Notes under the pieces: model-generated | Databases searched by the model: none | Seen by the model: the letters and a program-made list of their open reading frames with translations, nothing else | Told to the model about the DNA's origin: nothing | Part shown: one piece after another, positions 18,897 through 28,362 of the stretch | Layout of the letters: each line of letters starts with the position of its first letter | Position numbering within the stretch: the stretch's first letter is position 1 | Made by a program: the position numbers and the translations under genes | Assembly: GCA_046330075.1 (NCBI GenBank) | Contig: JAXLTL010000003.1 | Coordinates: forward strand, 62,001-126,000 | Length of the DNA: 64,000 nucleotides | Direction of reading: 5' to 3' | DNA from: JAJTFW01 sp046330075 | GTDB taxonomy: Bacteria > Bacteroidota > Bacteroidia > AKYH767-A > OLB10

Positions 18897-19478
18897 TTAT
18901 TTCTCAAAATCCAGATTGACTGGTTTCGAGTTGCCTTCGTCCTGTTGTTGGTCACCTGAAAAATTTCCTCTACTCTGCTTTTCTGCGATTTCAAACCGTA
19001 GGTTATCAAACCAAATCTGTCCTGTACCTTCCAGCAAAGCCCCAAAAGCGATGAATGAAGCATTCAATGGAACGTCTAGCGTTATTTCATATTTTTTCCA
19101 GTCAGTATTTCCTTTTATAGGTCGGTCGTGCATGTTGTCAAAGGCAAGCGGCTGTTGTGAACCATACTGATCAACGCGCAGCCAAAGTCCTGCCCAATTC
19201 ACCACATTTTGCGTTTTAACGAATCCTGACATTTTGATACGCTTTCCCTGAAACTTGCCAGCTTTGCATTTTTGCATTAAGGTGCCAAATCCGGTAATTA
19301 AAGAGTCAAGAGATTTTATCGTTGCTGCATTTTTTCCATCCGGTCCTGCTCCTTTGTCGATACCCATTTCATAACTTTTAGGTTGACTTCCAGCTTTGAA
19401 CCAACCTTGAGGAAGTGAGAAAGACAGTATTGTTATTAATATGCAGGTAGCGACCGATGCTTCCAAAGTTTTACGCAT
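18897..19478 (-). CDS. Exported carbohydrate-binding-like (jelly-roll) protein
   Basis: 193 residues with an N-terminal hydrophobic segment (ATCILITILSFSLP) suggesting export. The rest reads like the galactose-binding or CBM-type domain seen in many Bacteroidota proteins: KRIKMSGFVKTQNVVNWAG, LWLRVDQYG, LAFDNMHDRPIKGNTDWKKY, LDVPLNASFIAFGALLEGTG, IWFDNLRFEI. These domains pack as a beta sandwich and often bind glycans, but the ligand cannot be inferred. The gene lies 31 bases downstream of the FGE-like gene on the same strand, so the two are probably one transcription unit. Confidence 0.7.
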   Translation of the reverse strand: MRKTLEASVATCILITILSFSLPQGWFKAGSQPKSYEMGIDKGAGPDGKNAATIKSLDSLITGFGTLMQKCKAGKFQGKRIKMSGFVKTQNVVNWAGLWLRVDQYGSQQPLAFDNMHDRPIKGNTDWKKYEITLDVPLNASFIAFGALLEGTGQIWFDNLRFEIAEKQSRGNFSGDQQQDEGNSKPVNLDFEK

Positions 19479-19509
19479 CTAAATTGCTTTTTTGTGAAAT
19501 CAATTGAGT

Positions 19510-20337
19510 TTAATTTGATTTCTTGATGAGAACAACAGGCCTGAATCCTATCATTGGGGATGGTTGTTCATATGTCGTTTTGCTTTGGTTATTCACCTCC
19601 GAATCGGCAGAAGCCCATGATCCGCCGACAGCTATTCCTCTTTCTGTTATCATTTCGGCCACATTACCATTCATGTTATATAGTCCGATTGAATTAGGAG
19701 CAAATGACTGTGTAGGTACAGTATAAGAGTTTTGATCAAATACCGCTTTTGGTGCAGCGGAATGATTGTACTGGCACAAAACACAGCCCTGGTTATTCCG
19801 GATGTTTGGCCCGCCCCAGGCATAAGCAACACGGTGGAGCTTACCCTCCGCAGCTCTGATCCACTCAGCTCTGGATGGGAGACGACACTCATACATTAAG
19901 CCGTTTTTTGCCTCTTTGTTTGCTTTTGCAGTGAGCCATTTGCAGTATTCAACAGCGCCTTCGTAAGAAATGTTTACTGCCGGATGCAAACTATAATCCG
20001 GGCTATTGATGTATGAAATCACGAGCGGTTTATTGCAGCAAACGGCTTCCCATTGCGAACCGGAGGGTCTGATTTTTTTCAGAAGTTCCTCATTTCCGGA
20101 TGCCGCAACTTCCTGTACGAAGCGATTGTATTGGTAGTTAGCAATTTCGGTTTTTGAAATATAGAACCCTTCAACTTCAGTTTCGTGTCCGTCGATAACA
20201 ACAGAGCCGGCAGGAACCAACGCGAATTTCTGCTCAAAACACTTGCAGGTATCGAGCGGTTGCTCTTTGCCGGATTTGAATGATAAAAGTCCTATGCCGA
20301 TAAAAATGGCGAAAGAAATGGAGATTGCTTTTTTCAT
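19510..20337 (-). CDS. Exported FGE/SUMF1-fold protein (GldJ/GldK-like)
   Basis: 275 residues with a signal peptide (MKKAISISFAIFIGIGLLSF). The formylglycine-generating-enzyme fold is clear: EVEGFYISKTEIANYQYNRF, HPAVNISYEGAVEYCKWL, RLPSRAEWIRAAEGKLHRVA, LYNMNGNVAEMITERG, AVGGSWA and IGFRPVVLI. The C-terminal Cys pair used by true formylglycine enzymes is not present where expected, so it is more likely a non-catalytic member, like the gliding and T9SS proteins GldJ and GldK, though too short to be either. No sulfatase is nearby. Followed closely by the carbohydrate-binding-like gene. Confidence 0.8.
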   Translation of the reverse strand: MKKAISISFAIFIGIGLLSFKSGKEQPLDTCKCFEQKFALVPAGSVVIDGHETEVEGFYISKTEIANYQYNRFVQEVAASGNEELLKKIRPSGSQWEAVCCNKPLVISYINSPDYSLHPAVNISYEGAVEYCKWLTAKANKEAKNGLMYECRLPSRAEWIRAAEGKLHRVAYAWGGPNIRNNQGCVLCQYNHSAAPKAVFDQNSYTVPTQSFAPNSIGLYNMNGNVAEMITERGIAVGGSWASADSEVNNQSKTTYEQPSPMIGFRPVVLIKKSN

Positions 20338-20518
20338 GGGGTTGTTGGTTAGGTGGTTGCCGATAGTAACGGAATGGAAACCATTTTAGTATTTAGATTA
20401 GGAGTAATCTGATTGCTTTAAACTGATTTTACGCATATTTATTTAAACCCGATCTACGGGTGGATATGTAAATGTAGATAAATTTACGAAAGATGCAAGC
20501 AATTTCTGAAATGCCTCT

Positions 20519-21988
20519 TCACATGCCCAGCTCCAGATAGGAAGCCAGGTCAGTGGTGGATTTTATAATGTTTGAAACATCTTTTACTTTGAAAGTGTAT
20601 TCACCACTTTGAACGATATTCAGCATTTTGAACATTTGTGGGTCCAGCATGTAGATTTTATCGTCTTTTGTAAATAGAACTAGAGCGTGACGACCTGTAG
20701 CGCTACAGGTAAAATTGTACGGGTCAAAACTGAATGCTCCGTTGTAGTCAAGTTCAATCAACGATAATACATGCAGATCGGTTAATGGTTTTCCTTCTTC
20801 ATCAGTGTAGTTGGCCTGAATGTTGATTTTGTTCTGAATCCTGTATATCTGATCGCAGTTATATACTCCGAAGGATGGTATTTTCAATCCTTTAATAATA
20901 TCAGGATATATATGGCCGGCATCAATGACCTGAGGGCGCAATGTATTGGGTAGGTCAGGCTGACCAATGTTTGCCTGTAATTGTACATTTCCTGATTCGA
21001 TTGACTGTTTGTTTTGTTGACTGGATTCAATGATAAGCTCGTACCTGAAGTTGTCTGTAGGCATTTTTGCGGCGAACTTCCGGCCAATGCTGACCGTATT
21101 CGGATCAGGTATATCATCAAAGGGCGGGAGTTTTTCCATGAAGCTGACGATGGACATGTCAAAATCGCGGGTTGGATTTTTCGGGTGCGGAGTAATGTTT
21201 ACTATTTTACCGCTGATGGTATCTATAGAAAAGTAAAACCCTAAGTAGTATTGAGGATGTTCCTCCAGGAATTTAATCATTTCCTTTGAAGGGGAATATG
21301 CTCTGGCGAATTTGTCTGTAACAATGGTTTGCATACTGTTCTTTTCTTTCCAGGAGGGCTCAATGCTGTTTGTTTGCAGAAGCGATAAAGTAAACACTAA
21401 CGGATTGCTTTTTTTAGAGCTATGATGGCCTGCTTTTTTCCTTTTATCAATTGTTAGTATGGTTTGTATTTTTGTCCAGCCGGTTCGGTCTCCTTTTAAC
21501 TGATAATAGGCAATGTCAGGATTTTTTCTGGCAAGTGCATAGTCAATGGTCAGCGATTTTTCATTTCGCAGGGATATCGTTTTACCTTTAGTGCTGCCGT
21601 ATATTTCAAATATTCCGGAGCTGTTGAAATTGAACTCCTCACTTCCATTGTTATACACCATCGGAATACCCGAATAGGCCATCTCTGCAGCATTCCTGTA
21701 CTCCTTAAATTCTATCTGTACAGGTGTCGTGACCGTGTCTTTTTCTTCGTTTTGGAATGCATATGCTGGAATGTGAAGCTGTGTTCCTTTATTTCCAATC
21801 ACAAGCAGGGTGTCATGAAGTGGATTTATTTCGAAAATCAGAGGCCGGATCCTGAATCTTCCGAAGGGTGTGCTGGAGGAGAAGGATGTCGATTTTGTTG
21901 CAACCTTTGAAGGGTTGTCATGCCCCGCCTTTTGACGCTGGCAGGAGAGAGATACAATGAGCAGCATGATGCAGAGGTGGTGCTTCAT
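20519..21988 (-). CDS. Lipoprotein of unknown function
   Basis: 489 residues. The N-terminus ends in a lipobox (LIVSLSC, acylated Cys at ~16), so it is a lipid-anchored envelope protein. Residues ~60-130 contain the pattern GTQLHIPAYAFQNEEKDTV, VQIEFKEYRNAAEMAYSGIP and FNFNSSGIFEIYG, a recurring domain in Bacteroidota surface lipoproteins of unknown role. The C-terminal ~130 residues may form a second beta domain (PSFGVYNCDQIYRIQNK, SLIELDYNGAFSF). It has its own upstream gap and no obvious operon partner. Confidence 0.7.
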   Translation of the reverse strand: MKHHLCIMLLIVSLSCQRQKAGHDNPSKVATKSTSFSSSTPFGRFRIRPLIFEINPLHDTLLVIGNKGTQLHIPAYAFQNEEKDTVTTPVQIEFKEYRNAAEMAYSGIPMVYNNGSEEFNFNSSGIFEIYGSTKGKTISLRNEKSLTIDYALARKNPDIAYYQLKGDRTGWTKIQTILTIDKRKKAGHHSSKKSNPLVFTLSLLQTNSIEPSWKEKNSMQTIVTDKFARAYSPSKEMIKFLEEHPQYYLGFYFSIDTISGKIVNITPHPKNPTRDFDMSIVSFMEKLPPFDDIPDPNTVSIGRKFAAKMPTDNFRYELIIESSQQNKQSIESGNVQLQANIGQPDLPNTLRPQVIDAGHIYPDIIKGLKIPSFGVYNCDQIYRIQNKINIQANYTDEEGKPLTDLHVLSLIELDYNGAFSFDPYNFTCSATGRHALVLFTKDDKIYMLDPQMFKMLNIVQSGEYTFKVKDVSNIIKSTTDLASYLELGM

Positions 21989-22111
21989 GATATAGGGCTG
22001 TTACCGATATCCTATAAACTGAGCAACGCTAAGTTTTATTGTTGTGCCCGCCAACTCGTTTAATTCCAAAGGGTCAAAAAGCAATGGATTACATTTTCCG
22101 GTCTAGTAAAA

Positions 22112-22408
22112 TTAGCTGTTTTGAATGTAAGTTGAGTAACATGTAATACATAGCCAAAGGTTACCTGAGTTGAAACCCTGCGTTTCGCATTCCGTATTGT
22201 TTTCGCAGAATTTGGTTTGACACAATTCACAATGATCGTGGTTCCAGCCTTTCGGATCTATTTTGAAATATTGCGGATCGAAATGCTGCCCTGTATATTG
22301 ATGCGTTGCCATGCCCTGTTTGTTCACCAATGCCGGAGTAGGTTGCCATGTCAGGAATGTCCATGTACGGCTTTTGTAAAATGATATCTCGTTTTCAAAT
22401 TCAGACAT
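22112..22408 (-). CDS. Small Cys-rich, possibly zinc-binding protein
   Basis: About 98 residues from the ATG at 22408 (an ATG at 22450 would add 14 residues). Two CxxC pairs (CELC and CITC) plus extra Cys and His (HDHCELCQTKFC, NTECET) suggest a zinc ribbon or treble-clef fold. No signal peptide or membrane segment. Aromatic-rich centre (FYKSRTWTFLTWQPTP). Not recognised as a named family; function unknown. Confidence 0.6.
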   Translation of the reverse strand: MSEFENEISFYKSRTWTFLTWQPTPALVNKQGMATHQYTGQHFDPQYFKIDPKGWNHDHCELCQTKFCENNTECETQGFNSGNLWLCITCYSTYIQNS

Positions 22409-22486
22409 CCGCTGTATTTTAGATTTTATTGGTTGGGGAGACGATAGCATCCATTCGGTTTGCGGTGATGCAGCTGTTCTGTTTTA

Positions 22487-22885
22487 TTAAAATATAGATT
22501 GTAGTTTTGTGTAGATGGCAGTTATAACCCAGATGATCGCGGGAAAAAATACGATAGCTAAGGTAAAGTAAAGGCCATTTTTGAACATTTTTGGCCCATA
22601 GGAGATGCTGGGTTTTACGAAGATTTCTGTCAGCCAGCCTAAGGTGTATCCCAGATTGCATAGAATGGCAAATACTGGTATAAGAATGGGTTCGTAAAAG
22701 TCTTCTCCGGGTTCAAGTTTTACAATTCCGGTAGCAGCACTGGTCATAATCAGGATGCTCAGAATTCCGGCAATCAGAACGATAATATTATACAAAATGC
22801 GGCGGATTTCCCACCACAGAATAATTTGCAAAAAGTTTCTTTCTGTTGTGTTTACTTTTAGAAGTTTGTCTAGCAGCTGTGACAT
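22487..22885 (-). CDS. Small integral membrane protein, unknown function
   Basis: 132 residues with three or four hydrophobic segments (~33-52, ~67-88, ~107-127). A short cytoplasmic N-terminus (MSQLLDKLLKVNTTERNFLQ) precedes an amphipathic start. The gene lies about 80 bases upstream of the Cys-rich small protein on the same strand, and the two may be cotranscribed. No motif identifies a function. Confidence 0.6.
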   Translation of the reverse strand: MSQLLDKLLKVNTTERNFLQIILWWEIRRILYNIIVLIAGILSILIMTSAATGIVKLEPGEDFYEPILIPVFAILCNLGYTLGWLTEIFVKPSISYGPKMFKNGLYFTLAIVFFPAIIWVITAIYTKLQSIF

Positions 22886-23043
22886 GTTTTCTGGTGCCGG
22901 TTGTTCAGTATCCCTGTGATGCTGTTTTGTTGTTTTTCATTCTGCCAGTTGATTCACGCGAATTATTAAGTTAAAAGCTGTGTGTTTTGCGATGTACAAG
23001 ATTTGCGACAGGATCAATAACAGGAGATATCAGTATTGAATTT

Positions 23044-23526
23044 CTATGGATTTGTTATCCATATTTTGTCGGATAGTGGCAGGTATTCCGGCAGTGCAGC
23101 TGAACCATACCAGGGCAATATTTCAAAGTCCAGTAGTCCGCAATTTATTGCAGGGTCTGATTGTAAAAGTTCTTTGGCTTCTTCTATCGTTTTGATGTTG
23201 TCTAAAATGAATAGGCCTCTGTAGTTTTTGTCGTTTTTTCCAAAGGGTCCGGCTACTATTAATTTACCCTCTTTCACCAATCGTTTCATGTTGTTCATGT
23301 GCCCTCTGAATTTTTCGCTGATGAGGGTTTTGTCTTCTGTTTTATAAGACCCGGTTTTTAGCAGAACAAAAAAATAATTTTTCATGCCGAATTCGTCTCC
23401 ACCCAGTTTTTCTGCCAGAGCTTTGTCGTAATTCGGATTCGAATGTGTGGTGTCACTTTCCGTTTTTGTTTGGGCGGAAGCATGAGCAGAGAGAAGTAGT
23501 GTGATCAGGAGAAAGGTGTATTTCAT
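23044..23526 (-). CDS. Exported YciI-like domain protein
   Basis: 160 residues: signal peptide (MKYTFLLITLLLSAHASAQ), then a YCII-related alpha+beta domain, with YFFVLLKTGSYKT, FRGHMNNMKRLVKEGKLIVA, GPFGKNDKNYRGLFILD and AKELLQSDPAINCGLLDFEI. YciI-like domains form ferredoxin-like dimers with a conserved His-Asp pair; here the His of RGHMNN and the DPAI Asp are present. The domain is usually cytoplasmic, so the exported form is a Bacteroidota variant whose substrate is not known. Confidence 0.8.
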   Translation of the reverse strand: MKYTFLLITLLLSAHASAQTKTESDTTHSNPNYDKALAEKLGGDEFGMKNYFFVLLKTGSYKTEDKTLISEKFRGHMNNMKRLVKEGKLIVAGPFGKNDKNYRGLFILDNIKTIEEAKELLQSDPAINCGLLDFEILPWYGSAALPEYLPLSDKIWITNP

Positions 23527-23707
23527 TTTGTCGATATTTTACTGGAGGTGCCGGCAACACACTGATGATACCGTTTTTTGTTGATTAGCATGGAACAGTT
23601 CCTGCTGTTATTTTTTTAGTTATCAATCCATCATCCGGATTGTCAAGCAATGCCGGAGTGTAACTCATAGACTCATAAACCCCGTAACGCATCATCTCAG
23701 TAATCCA

Positions 23708-23750
23708 GAGGCTTGTCCTGCAACTTGTACGGAGAGCACATTTCGTGACG
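23708..23750 (+). repeat. Copy A of a dispersed 43-nt element
   Basis: Starts GAGGCTTGTCCTGCAACTTG and ends GTGACG. It matches 61644-61686 at about 37 of 43 positions in the same orientation. The second copy folds into a nested hairpin; here substitutions have weakened the stems, suggesting a decayed copy. It lies just past the 3' end of the NfeD gene. Confidence 0.7.
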
Positions 23751-23770
23751 AAGTATAAGCGGTCTCAACT

Positions 23771-25123
23771 TCACTTCCGCACCACCAGATTCCCTCCAAC
23801 AACAGCGACCACTTCAATCTCCACACCTGCTTCAATAAATCCGCTTTCGCTGCTTGCAGTATACTGGTGTTCGCCAATCTTTACTTTTCCGCTCGGTCGT
23901 AATAGGGTAGTGGTGACGCCTCTTGCGCCAGGTGTTGGAAGGTCAATGGCGGCACTGTATCCGGCGGCGGAATTCATCTCGTTTGCTAATACCATTTTCT
24001 TAAATACCGGACTCTCGGAAAATATTCTGCTTGCAAAAAGAAAGAGGGCCAGAGCTCCTGCCATTCCGGTTAAGACTACCGCCAGCGATTCTGCAAAGGC
24101 GTATCCGCTTACACCGCTATAGTCGAGTCCGTCGTTGCGAAGCAGACTGGTCATAAGTCCGAATAGCAGAAGGAGGCCACCGCTGATGCCCGTTAGGCCG
24201 AAACCGGGTACCACAAATATCTCCAGCGCAATCAAAATCAAGCCGGCTAATGCAACAAGTATTTCCCAGTTCTGCGCAAGTCCTTCAAGATAGAGAGGGG
24301 CGAAATACAATACTGCCGCACCAAGTGCAACCATGAGTGGGAGTCCAATGCCGGGATGTTGCAACTCGTAGTAGAGCCCGCCAAGCATGAGTAATATCAA
24401 TACACCGCTCACCGCGGGATGCATAAGCCAGCCAATGAAATTGTCGAGCCAGGAAGCTTCAAAGCGAATGATTTTATAGTCGTTGTATCCTGCTTGTTGC
24501 AGTACTTCTCGTTCATTTTCGGCGAGGCCGTTGCAGTATCCGTGTAACATCGCTTCAGAAGCTGTTAGTGTAAGTACTTTGCCGGAATCGTTCACACCGG
24601 GTACTGCTATTCTTGCGTCTACCATAGCTTCCGCGATGCGTGGATCACGTCCTCTGGCTTCAGCAGTGGATCGCATCATACTGCGCATATAACTTTGGTA
24701 CTTATCAGGCAGTGCTTCTGCATTTTCAGTGACAACGGTTGCTGCACCGATACTGGCACCTTGTCGCATGTAAATTTTTGTGCAGGCAATAGAGATTAGA
24801 GCACCTGCAGAGGCCGCGTTGTTATCGATGAAGACATAAACGGGGATCGGACTGTTCAGAAGTAGCGTGCGGATACTGTCAGCTGCGTCAAGGAGCCCGC
24901 CGTAAGTGTTCATATGGATCAAGATCAGATCCGCCTTTGCATCCCGGGCTTCCTGCATGGCACGACTGACCTTGCGGGCAGCACCCGGACTGATTTCTTC
25001 TTTAATATCAAATTGATATACAGTTAATTGACCGGACTTCATGCCGGGTTCAGCAAATATGGATACGGTGGGGATTCCTGCCAGCGTTATCAGGAATAAA
25101 AGCGTGAATTTCAGGCGTTTCAT
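23771..25123 (-). CDS. NfeD-family membrane serine protease (ClpP-type)
   Basis: 450 residues. A signal-like N-terminus leads into a ClpP/crotonase-fold protease domain (~32-220): LILIHMNTYGGLLDAADSIR, and the nucleophile segment FIDNNAASAGALISIA with the candidate Ser in ASAG; the GASIGAATVV segment follows. Then come four or five membrane segments (~235-375) and a C-terminal OB-fold domain (GARGVTTTLLRPSGKVKIGE, GVEIEVVAVVGGNLVVRK). This is the full-length NfeD1b architecture, usually working with a stomatin/prohibitin-like SPFH protein in membrane quality control; none is seen in the window. It is divergent from the LysM gene with a 79-base shared promoter region. Confidence 0.9.
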   Translation of the reverse strand: MKRLKFTLLFLITLAGIPTVSIFAEPGMKSGQLTVYQFDIKEEISPGAARKVSRAMQEARDAKADLILIHMNTYGGLLDAADSIRTLLLNSPIPVYVFIDNNAASAGALISIACTKIYMRQGASIGAATVVTENAEALPDKYQSYMRSMMRSTAEARGRDPRIAEAMVDARIAVPGVNDSGKVLTLTASEAMLHGYCNGLAENEREVLQQAGYNDYKIIRFEASWLDNFIGWLMHPAVSGVLILLMLGGLYYELQHPGIGLPLMVALGAAVLYFAPLYLEGLAQNWEILVALAGLILIALEIFVVPGFGLTGISGGLLLLFGLMTSLLRNDGLDYSGVSGYAFAESLAVVLTGMAGALALFLFASRIFSESPVFKKMVLANEMNSAAGYSAAIDLPTPGARGVTTTLLRPSGKVKIGEHQYTASSESGFIEAGVEIEVVAVVGGNLVVRK

Positions 25124-25202
25124 CGTGTTAATTAATGTGTTGAAAAGAGTGGACGTTCACAGGGCGGGGGTGCACCGCGCAAGACTATACTTGTGTAAAG
25201 AT

Positions 25203-26324
25203 ATGAATCAGCAAACGATCTCTTTTAACTGGCGAAAAGCAGGAGCTTTCTTCCTGTTTTTCATGGCGTTAACAATAATCACAAAGGCTTCTTCTCCCGA
25301 TTCCCTGCGTGTTCGGTGGATAAACGGGCAGAAATATGTGCTTCACAAAGTTGCACCAAAGGAGACGTATTCGAGTCTCTCGCGTCGTTATAACGTGTCG
25401 GTAGCTGATCTGCAGAAGGCGAATCCGGGTGTTGATGGATTGAAGATCGGACAGATCATCAATATTCCAGCAGTGCCATCGTCAGCAAACGATTCACCTG
25501 CCCCAACTGCTTCTCAGGAGGCACCGAAAAAGCCTGCTCCTGCTCCGGTAAAAAATTCTTCAGGTAGTACAATACATACTGTTCAGAAAGGCGAAACCTT
25601 GTACCGGATTTCGAAGATGTACAACATGAGTGTTGATGATCTGAAGGCCTTGAATGGGCTTACTTCGAATAACGTTTCCGTTGGTCAGAAACTGAAAGTA
25701 CAACCCGGTACAGCACAGCCGGGGGTTATAAAGGAAACTCCTCGGGCAGATGAACCTGCACCGCGCCAGGAGCCGGCACCTGAACCCATGAAAGAGCAGG
25801 CGCCTCCACCTCCTGTTCCGGTAAAAGTACAGCAGGCACCTCCGGTGAAGGAACCCATACGGGAACCTGTTGAAGCGCCAAAGGAGACGCCCAGACCGGA
25901 ACCAGTGAAGGAGGAGCCTAAGCCTGTTGCCCCGGAGGAGAGTCCAAAGCCTTCTAACGGCGATGAATTACCGAAAGTTTATAGCAATCCCGGCACCACC
26001 CGTACCAGCACGCTCGAGAAAGATCCTAAAACCGGTACTACTGTTGAGAAAATTGTAGAAGTAGGTGTGGCGGCCTGGATGAATGAAGGTGACCTGAATC
26101 AGAATAAATTTTATGCGCTGCATCGCACCGCTCCGGTAGGAACGATTATCAAAGTTACCAACCGGATGAATAATAATTCAGTCTTTGTGAAAGTTGTGGG
26201 TGTGTTACCCGAAACAGGAGATAACAGCAATGTATTGATCAAAATTACCCAGGCTGCTGCACAACGCATTGGAGCCCTTGATCAGAAATTCACTGCAGAA
26301 CTAAGTTACGGCATCTCCAAATAG
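25203..26324 (+). CDS. LysM cell-wall-binding protein with RlpA-like (DPBB) tail
   Basis: 373 residues from the ATG at 25203; an earlier frame start would read back into the NfeD gene. An N-terminal anchor or signal segment (KAGAFFLFFMALTIITKA) is followed by two LysM modules (~43-88, HKVAPKETYSSLSRRYNVS; ~122-168, HTVQKGETLYRISKMYNMS), which bind peptidoglycan. A long Pro/Glu/Lys-rich linker reaches ~275. The C-terminal ~100 residues resemble a double-psi beta-barrel of the RlpA type (ALHRTAPVGTIIKVTNRMNN, FVKVVGVLPETGDN). Role in cell-wall cleavage or scaffolding is likely. A near-consensus -7 (TATACTTG, 25186-25193) sits 9 bases before the start, and a strong terminator follows. Confidence 0.85.
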   Translation: MNQQTISFNWRKAGAFFLFFMALTIITKASSPDSLRVRWINGQKYVLHKVAPKETYSSLSRRYNVSVADLQKANPGVDGLKIGQIINIPAVPSSANDSPAPTASQEAPKKPAPAPVKNSSGSTIHTVQKGETLYRISKMYNMSVDDLKALNGLTSNNVSVGQKLKVQPGTAQPGVIKETPRADEPAPRQEPAPEPMKEQAPPPPVPVKVQQAPPVKEPIREPVEAPKETPRPEPVKEEPKPVAPEESPKPSNGDELPKVYSNPGTTRTSTLEKDPKTGTTVEKIVEVGVAAWMNEGDLNQNKFYALHRTAPVGTIIKVTNRMNNNSVFVKVVGVLPETGDNSNVLIKITQAAAQRIGALDQKFTAELSYGISK

Positions 26325-26339
26325 AAACCCAGACGCATT

Positions 26340-26379
26340 AAAAAAGGAAGGAGCATCATTTTATGCTCCTTCCTTTTTT
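26340..26379 (+). terminator. Rho-independent terminator after the LysM gene
   Basis: Perfect 17-base arms, 26340-26356 and 26363-26379 (AAAAAAGGAAGGAGCAT and its complement), with a 6-base loop and a T run at the end. It starts 15 bases after the stop. The A and T flanks would let it work in both directions. Confidence 0.93.
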
Positions 26380-26556
26380 ATTCCCTTTTTCGAATCAATG
26401 CATTGAAGACAATAGGATTCATTACCCTGTTTCAGATAATTTGATATCTCAAACTCCGTTCCCGCTGCATGCAGCAACGCGGTAATCTGTATGTTGCATA
26501 CTGCCATTTCTAAATGCCAATCGAAGAAATCCTTCATCCTCAACCCAAAATAAAAC

Positions 26557-27999
26557 TCAGTTCTTCACCACCCTGCAAGTCGACTGTACCCCTTTGCTAT
26601 CTGTAAACATCAGCTGATAAATACCGGCGGGATAATTATGGAGATCAATCTCTCCGGAACGCGTTACTTTTACAGGCTGTTGTTTGCCATTAATATCTGT
26701 TACAATTGCCTGCTGAATTTCAATTCCTTCAATAGTGATTCGTCCGGCAGTGGGATTTGGATAGGCCTTCACGCTGGAAACAGAAGTTTCGTCAGTACCC
26801 ACATTTCCTGCGCAGAGGAATGCCATGTATGAGTTTTCTGTCATCCCACCCGGAATGGAAATCTGAAAATTACCAATGGAGGTATTGGCCGTATGTTTCC
26901 CTCCAAGGAAAAAGCAATCGTTTGCAATGACAACAATATCGTTGATGGGCGATTGTTGGGTTTGTCCGACATCCCAAACTGTCGTGTAGCCGGTGGTGAT
27001 TCGCTATACATGAGGCGTATTGAAAGCACCATCTCCCATAATGTAATAATGTCCGTTATTGTCTGGTATGATGGCTTTCAGCTTCGAAGCCGCACCATTG
27101 ATGAGGATCGAATCGCAGAGCAGCACCTGGCCGGTGGCCGCATCGAGCTTATAGAGATATCCGTTCGGGAAATTTGATTTTGTAACACTGCCAACGGTCA
27201 CACTGCCAAATAATGCATAAAAGTTGCCATATACATTTCCAGCATTGTCGAGATAAATACGGAACGTCTCAGCAAGTGAAGCCGAAACCGTAGTTGTCCA
27301 GAGCGTATTGAAGGAATTGTCGAACTTAATGATTTTATTACCTCCCTGTACAATGATATTGTTACTGGCATCAATCTGAATATTATGATATTTTGGATTC
27401 ATAAGATTGCCATTCAGCATACCGTAGGCAGATTGGTCTGGATTGCCGTTTGCAGGGTCGATTTTGTAGATGGAATTATCGCCCTGGTTAATCACCGGAA
27501 TATTCTGATTATTGATCGCGATAGAGTAGATAGTAGCCGGATATCCCTGCGCCCATAGTACATTACCTGCAGCATCGTACTTGACAACGAAACCGATCGA
27601 ACCTGCAGAAATATTGGTGCTGCCGAAGGTGGCTGTGGCAAAGGCAGGAATTGAACCACATAAATAAATGTCGTCGTTCTGATCTACAGCAACATCATAG
27701 GCAATGTCGCTGGTAGGCATTGACGTTCCGCCTTGCCTGATCCAGTAAACTGCACCGTATTGATCAACTTTCCCGATAAAGGCACCACCTGCTCCGGCCG
27801 GAGCGGATGCAAATACAAATTGTAATGCATCACTGTGTGAACCACAGAAATAGAAGTTGCCGTTTCCATCTTTATCCACTCCCAGAATCTGGTTGTTCTG
27901 AGCGCCTCCGAGATTCGATATTACAGTTGGATAGGTGGGTTGTGCGTACGTGAATCCAGCGGTCAGCAGCAATAAAATCAATGTGTAGAGTTGTTTCAT
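26557..27999 (-). pseudogene. T9SS cargo interrupted by one in-frame TAG codon
   Basis: The frame from the ATG at 27999 (signal peptide MKQLYTLILLLLTAGFTYA) runs 331 codons to a TAG at 27006-27004. Reading on in the same frame, there is no further stop through 26557: RITTGYTTVWDVGQTQQSPI, then IVVIANDCFFLGGKHTANTS and the start of the sorting domain. The full 480-codon product would be a repeat protein (DGNGNFYFCGSHSD, DQNDDIYLCGS, DNAGNVYGNF) ending in a normal T9SS sorting domain (VKAYPNPTAGRITIEG to STCRVVKN). As read, the export tail is lost. Explanations are a real nonsense mutation, a sequencing error, or readthrough; the intact downstream coding sequence suggests the change is recent. 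Confidence 0.85.
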
Positions 28000-28330
28000 T
28001 TTTTCTTAGTTAATGAGTGTAAAGATCGGTATCTGGCTGTAGCGGTCATATACCCTCCGGTGGGTATTTTGACACATTTGAAGTGCTGCCTCTCTCCGGA
28101 ACATATGCCAAACTCCTCGCTATACATTCACCTAATACTTCGAACTACTAACTTCAACTCTTAAGCATTATCCCTTTTCGAGCGAAATTTAAACCTTGAC
28201 TTCAAATTTTTAACTTTAAATCCTGAGGTTCTACGAGGCAAGCTCGGAGCTAGTCCTTCGGTCACTCAGAACCGCATTTTCAGAATGACAATACGGGATC
28301 GGCTTCGCCTCAACCTTAAATCTTAAACAA
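28000..28330. other. Intergenic region, no gene
   Basis: About 330 bases between two minus-strand T9SS cargo genes. It contains A/T-rich stretches with AACTTTAAATC and CAACCTTAAATCTTAAAC traces of the AAACCTT repeat, and a GC-richer block (28230-28310) with several short GAGGC and CGGAGC words. No coding frame or consensus promoter stood out. Confidence 0.45.
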
Positions 28331-28361
28331 CAAAAAAGCCCGGCATCGCCGGGCTTTTTTG
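28331..28361 (-). terminator. Terminator of the sortilin-like T9SS cargo gene
   Basis: Perfect 14-base arms 28331-28344 and 28348-28361 (CAAAAAAGCCCGGC and its complement) around a 3-base loop. It begins two bases after the stop of the minus-strand gene, with a T run in its transcript. The symmetric A/T flanks allow bidirectional action. Confidence 0.93.
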
Positions 28362-28362
28362 T

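Noticed and set aside
26361..26543. 60-codon open frame with several Cys on the minus strand
   Set aside because: It ends inside a terminator stem of the opposite gene and has no recognisable domain. A decayed gene is possible, but support is too weak.
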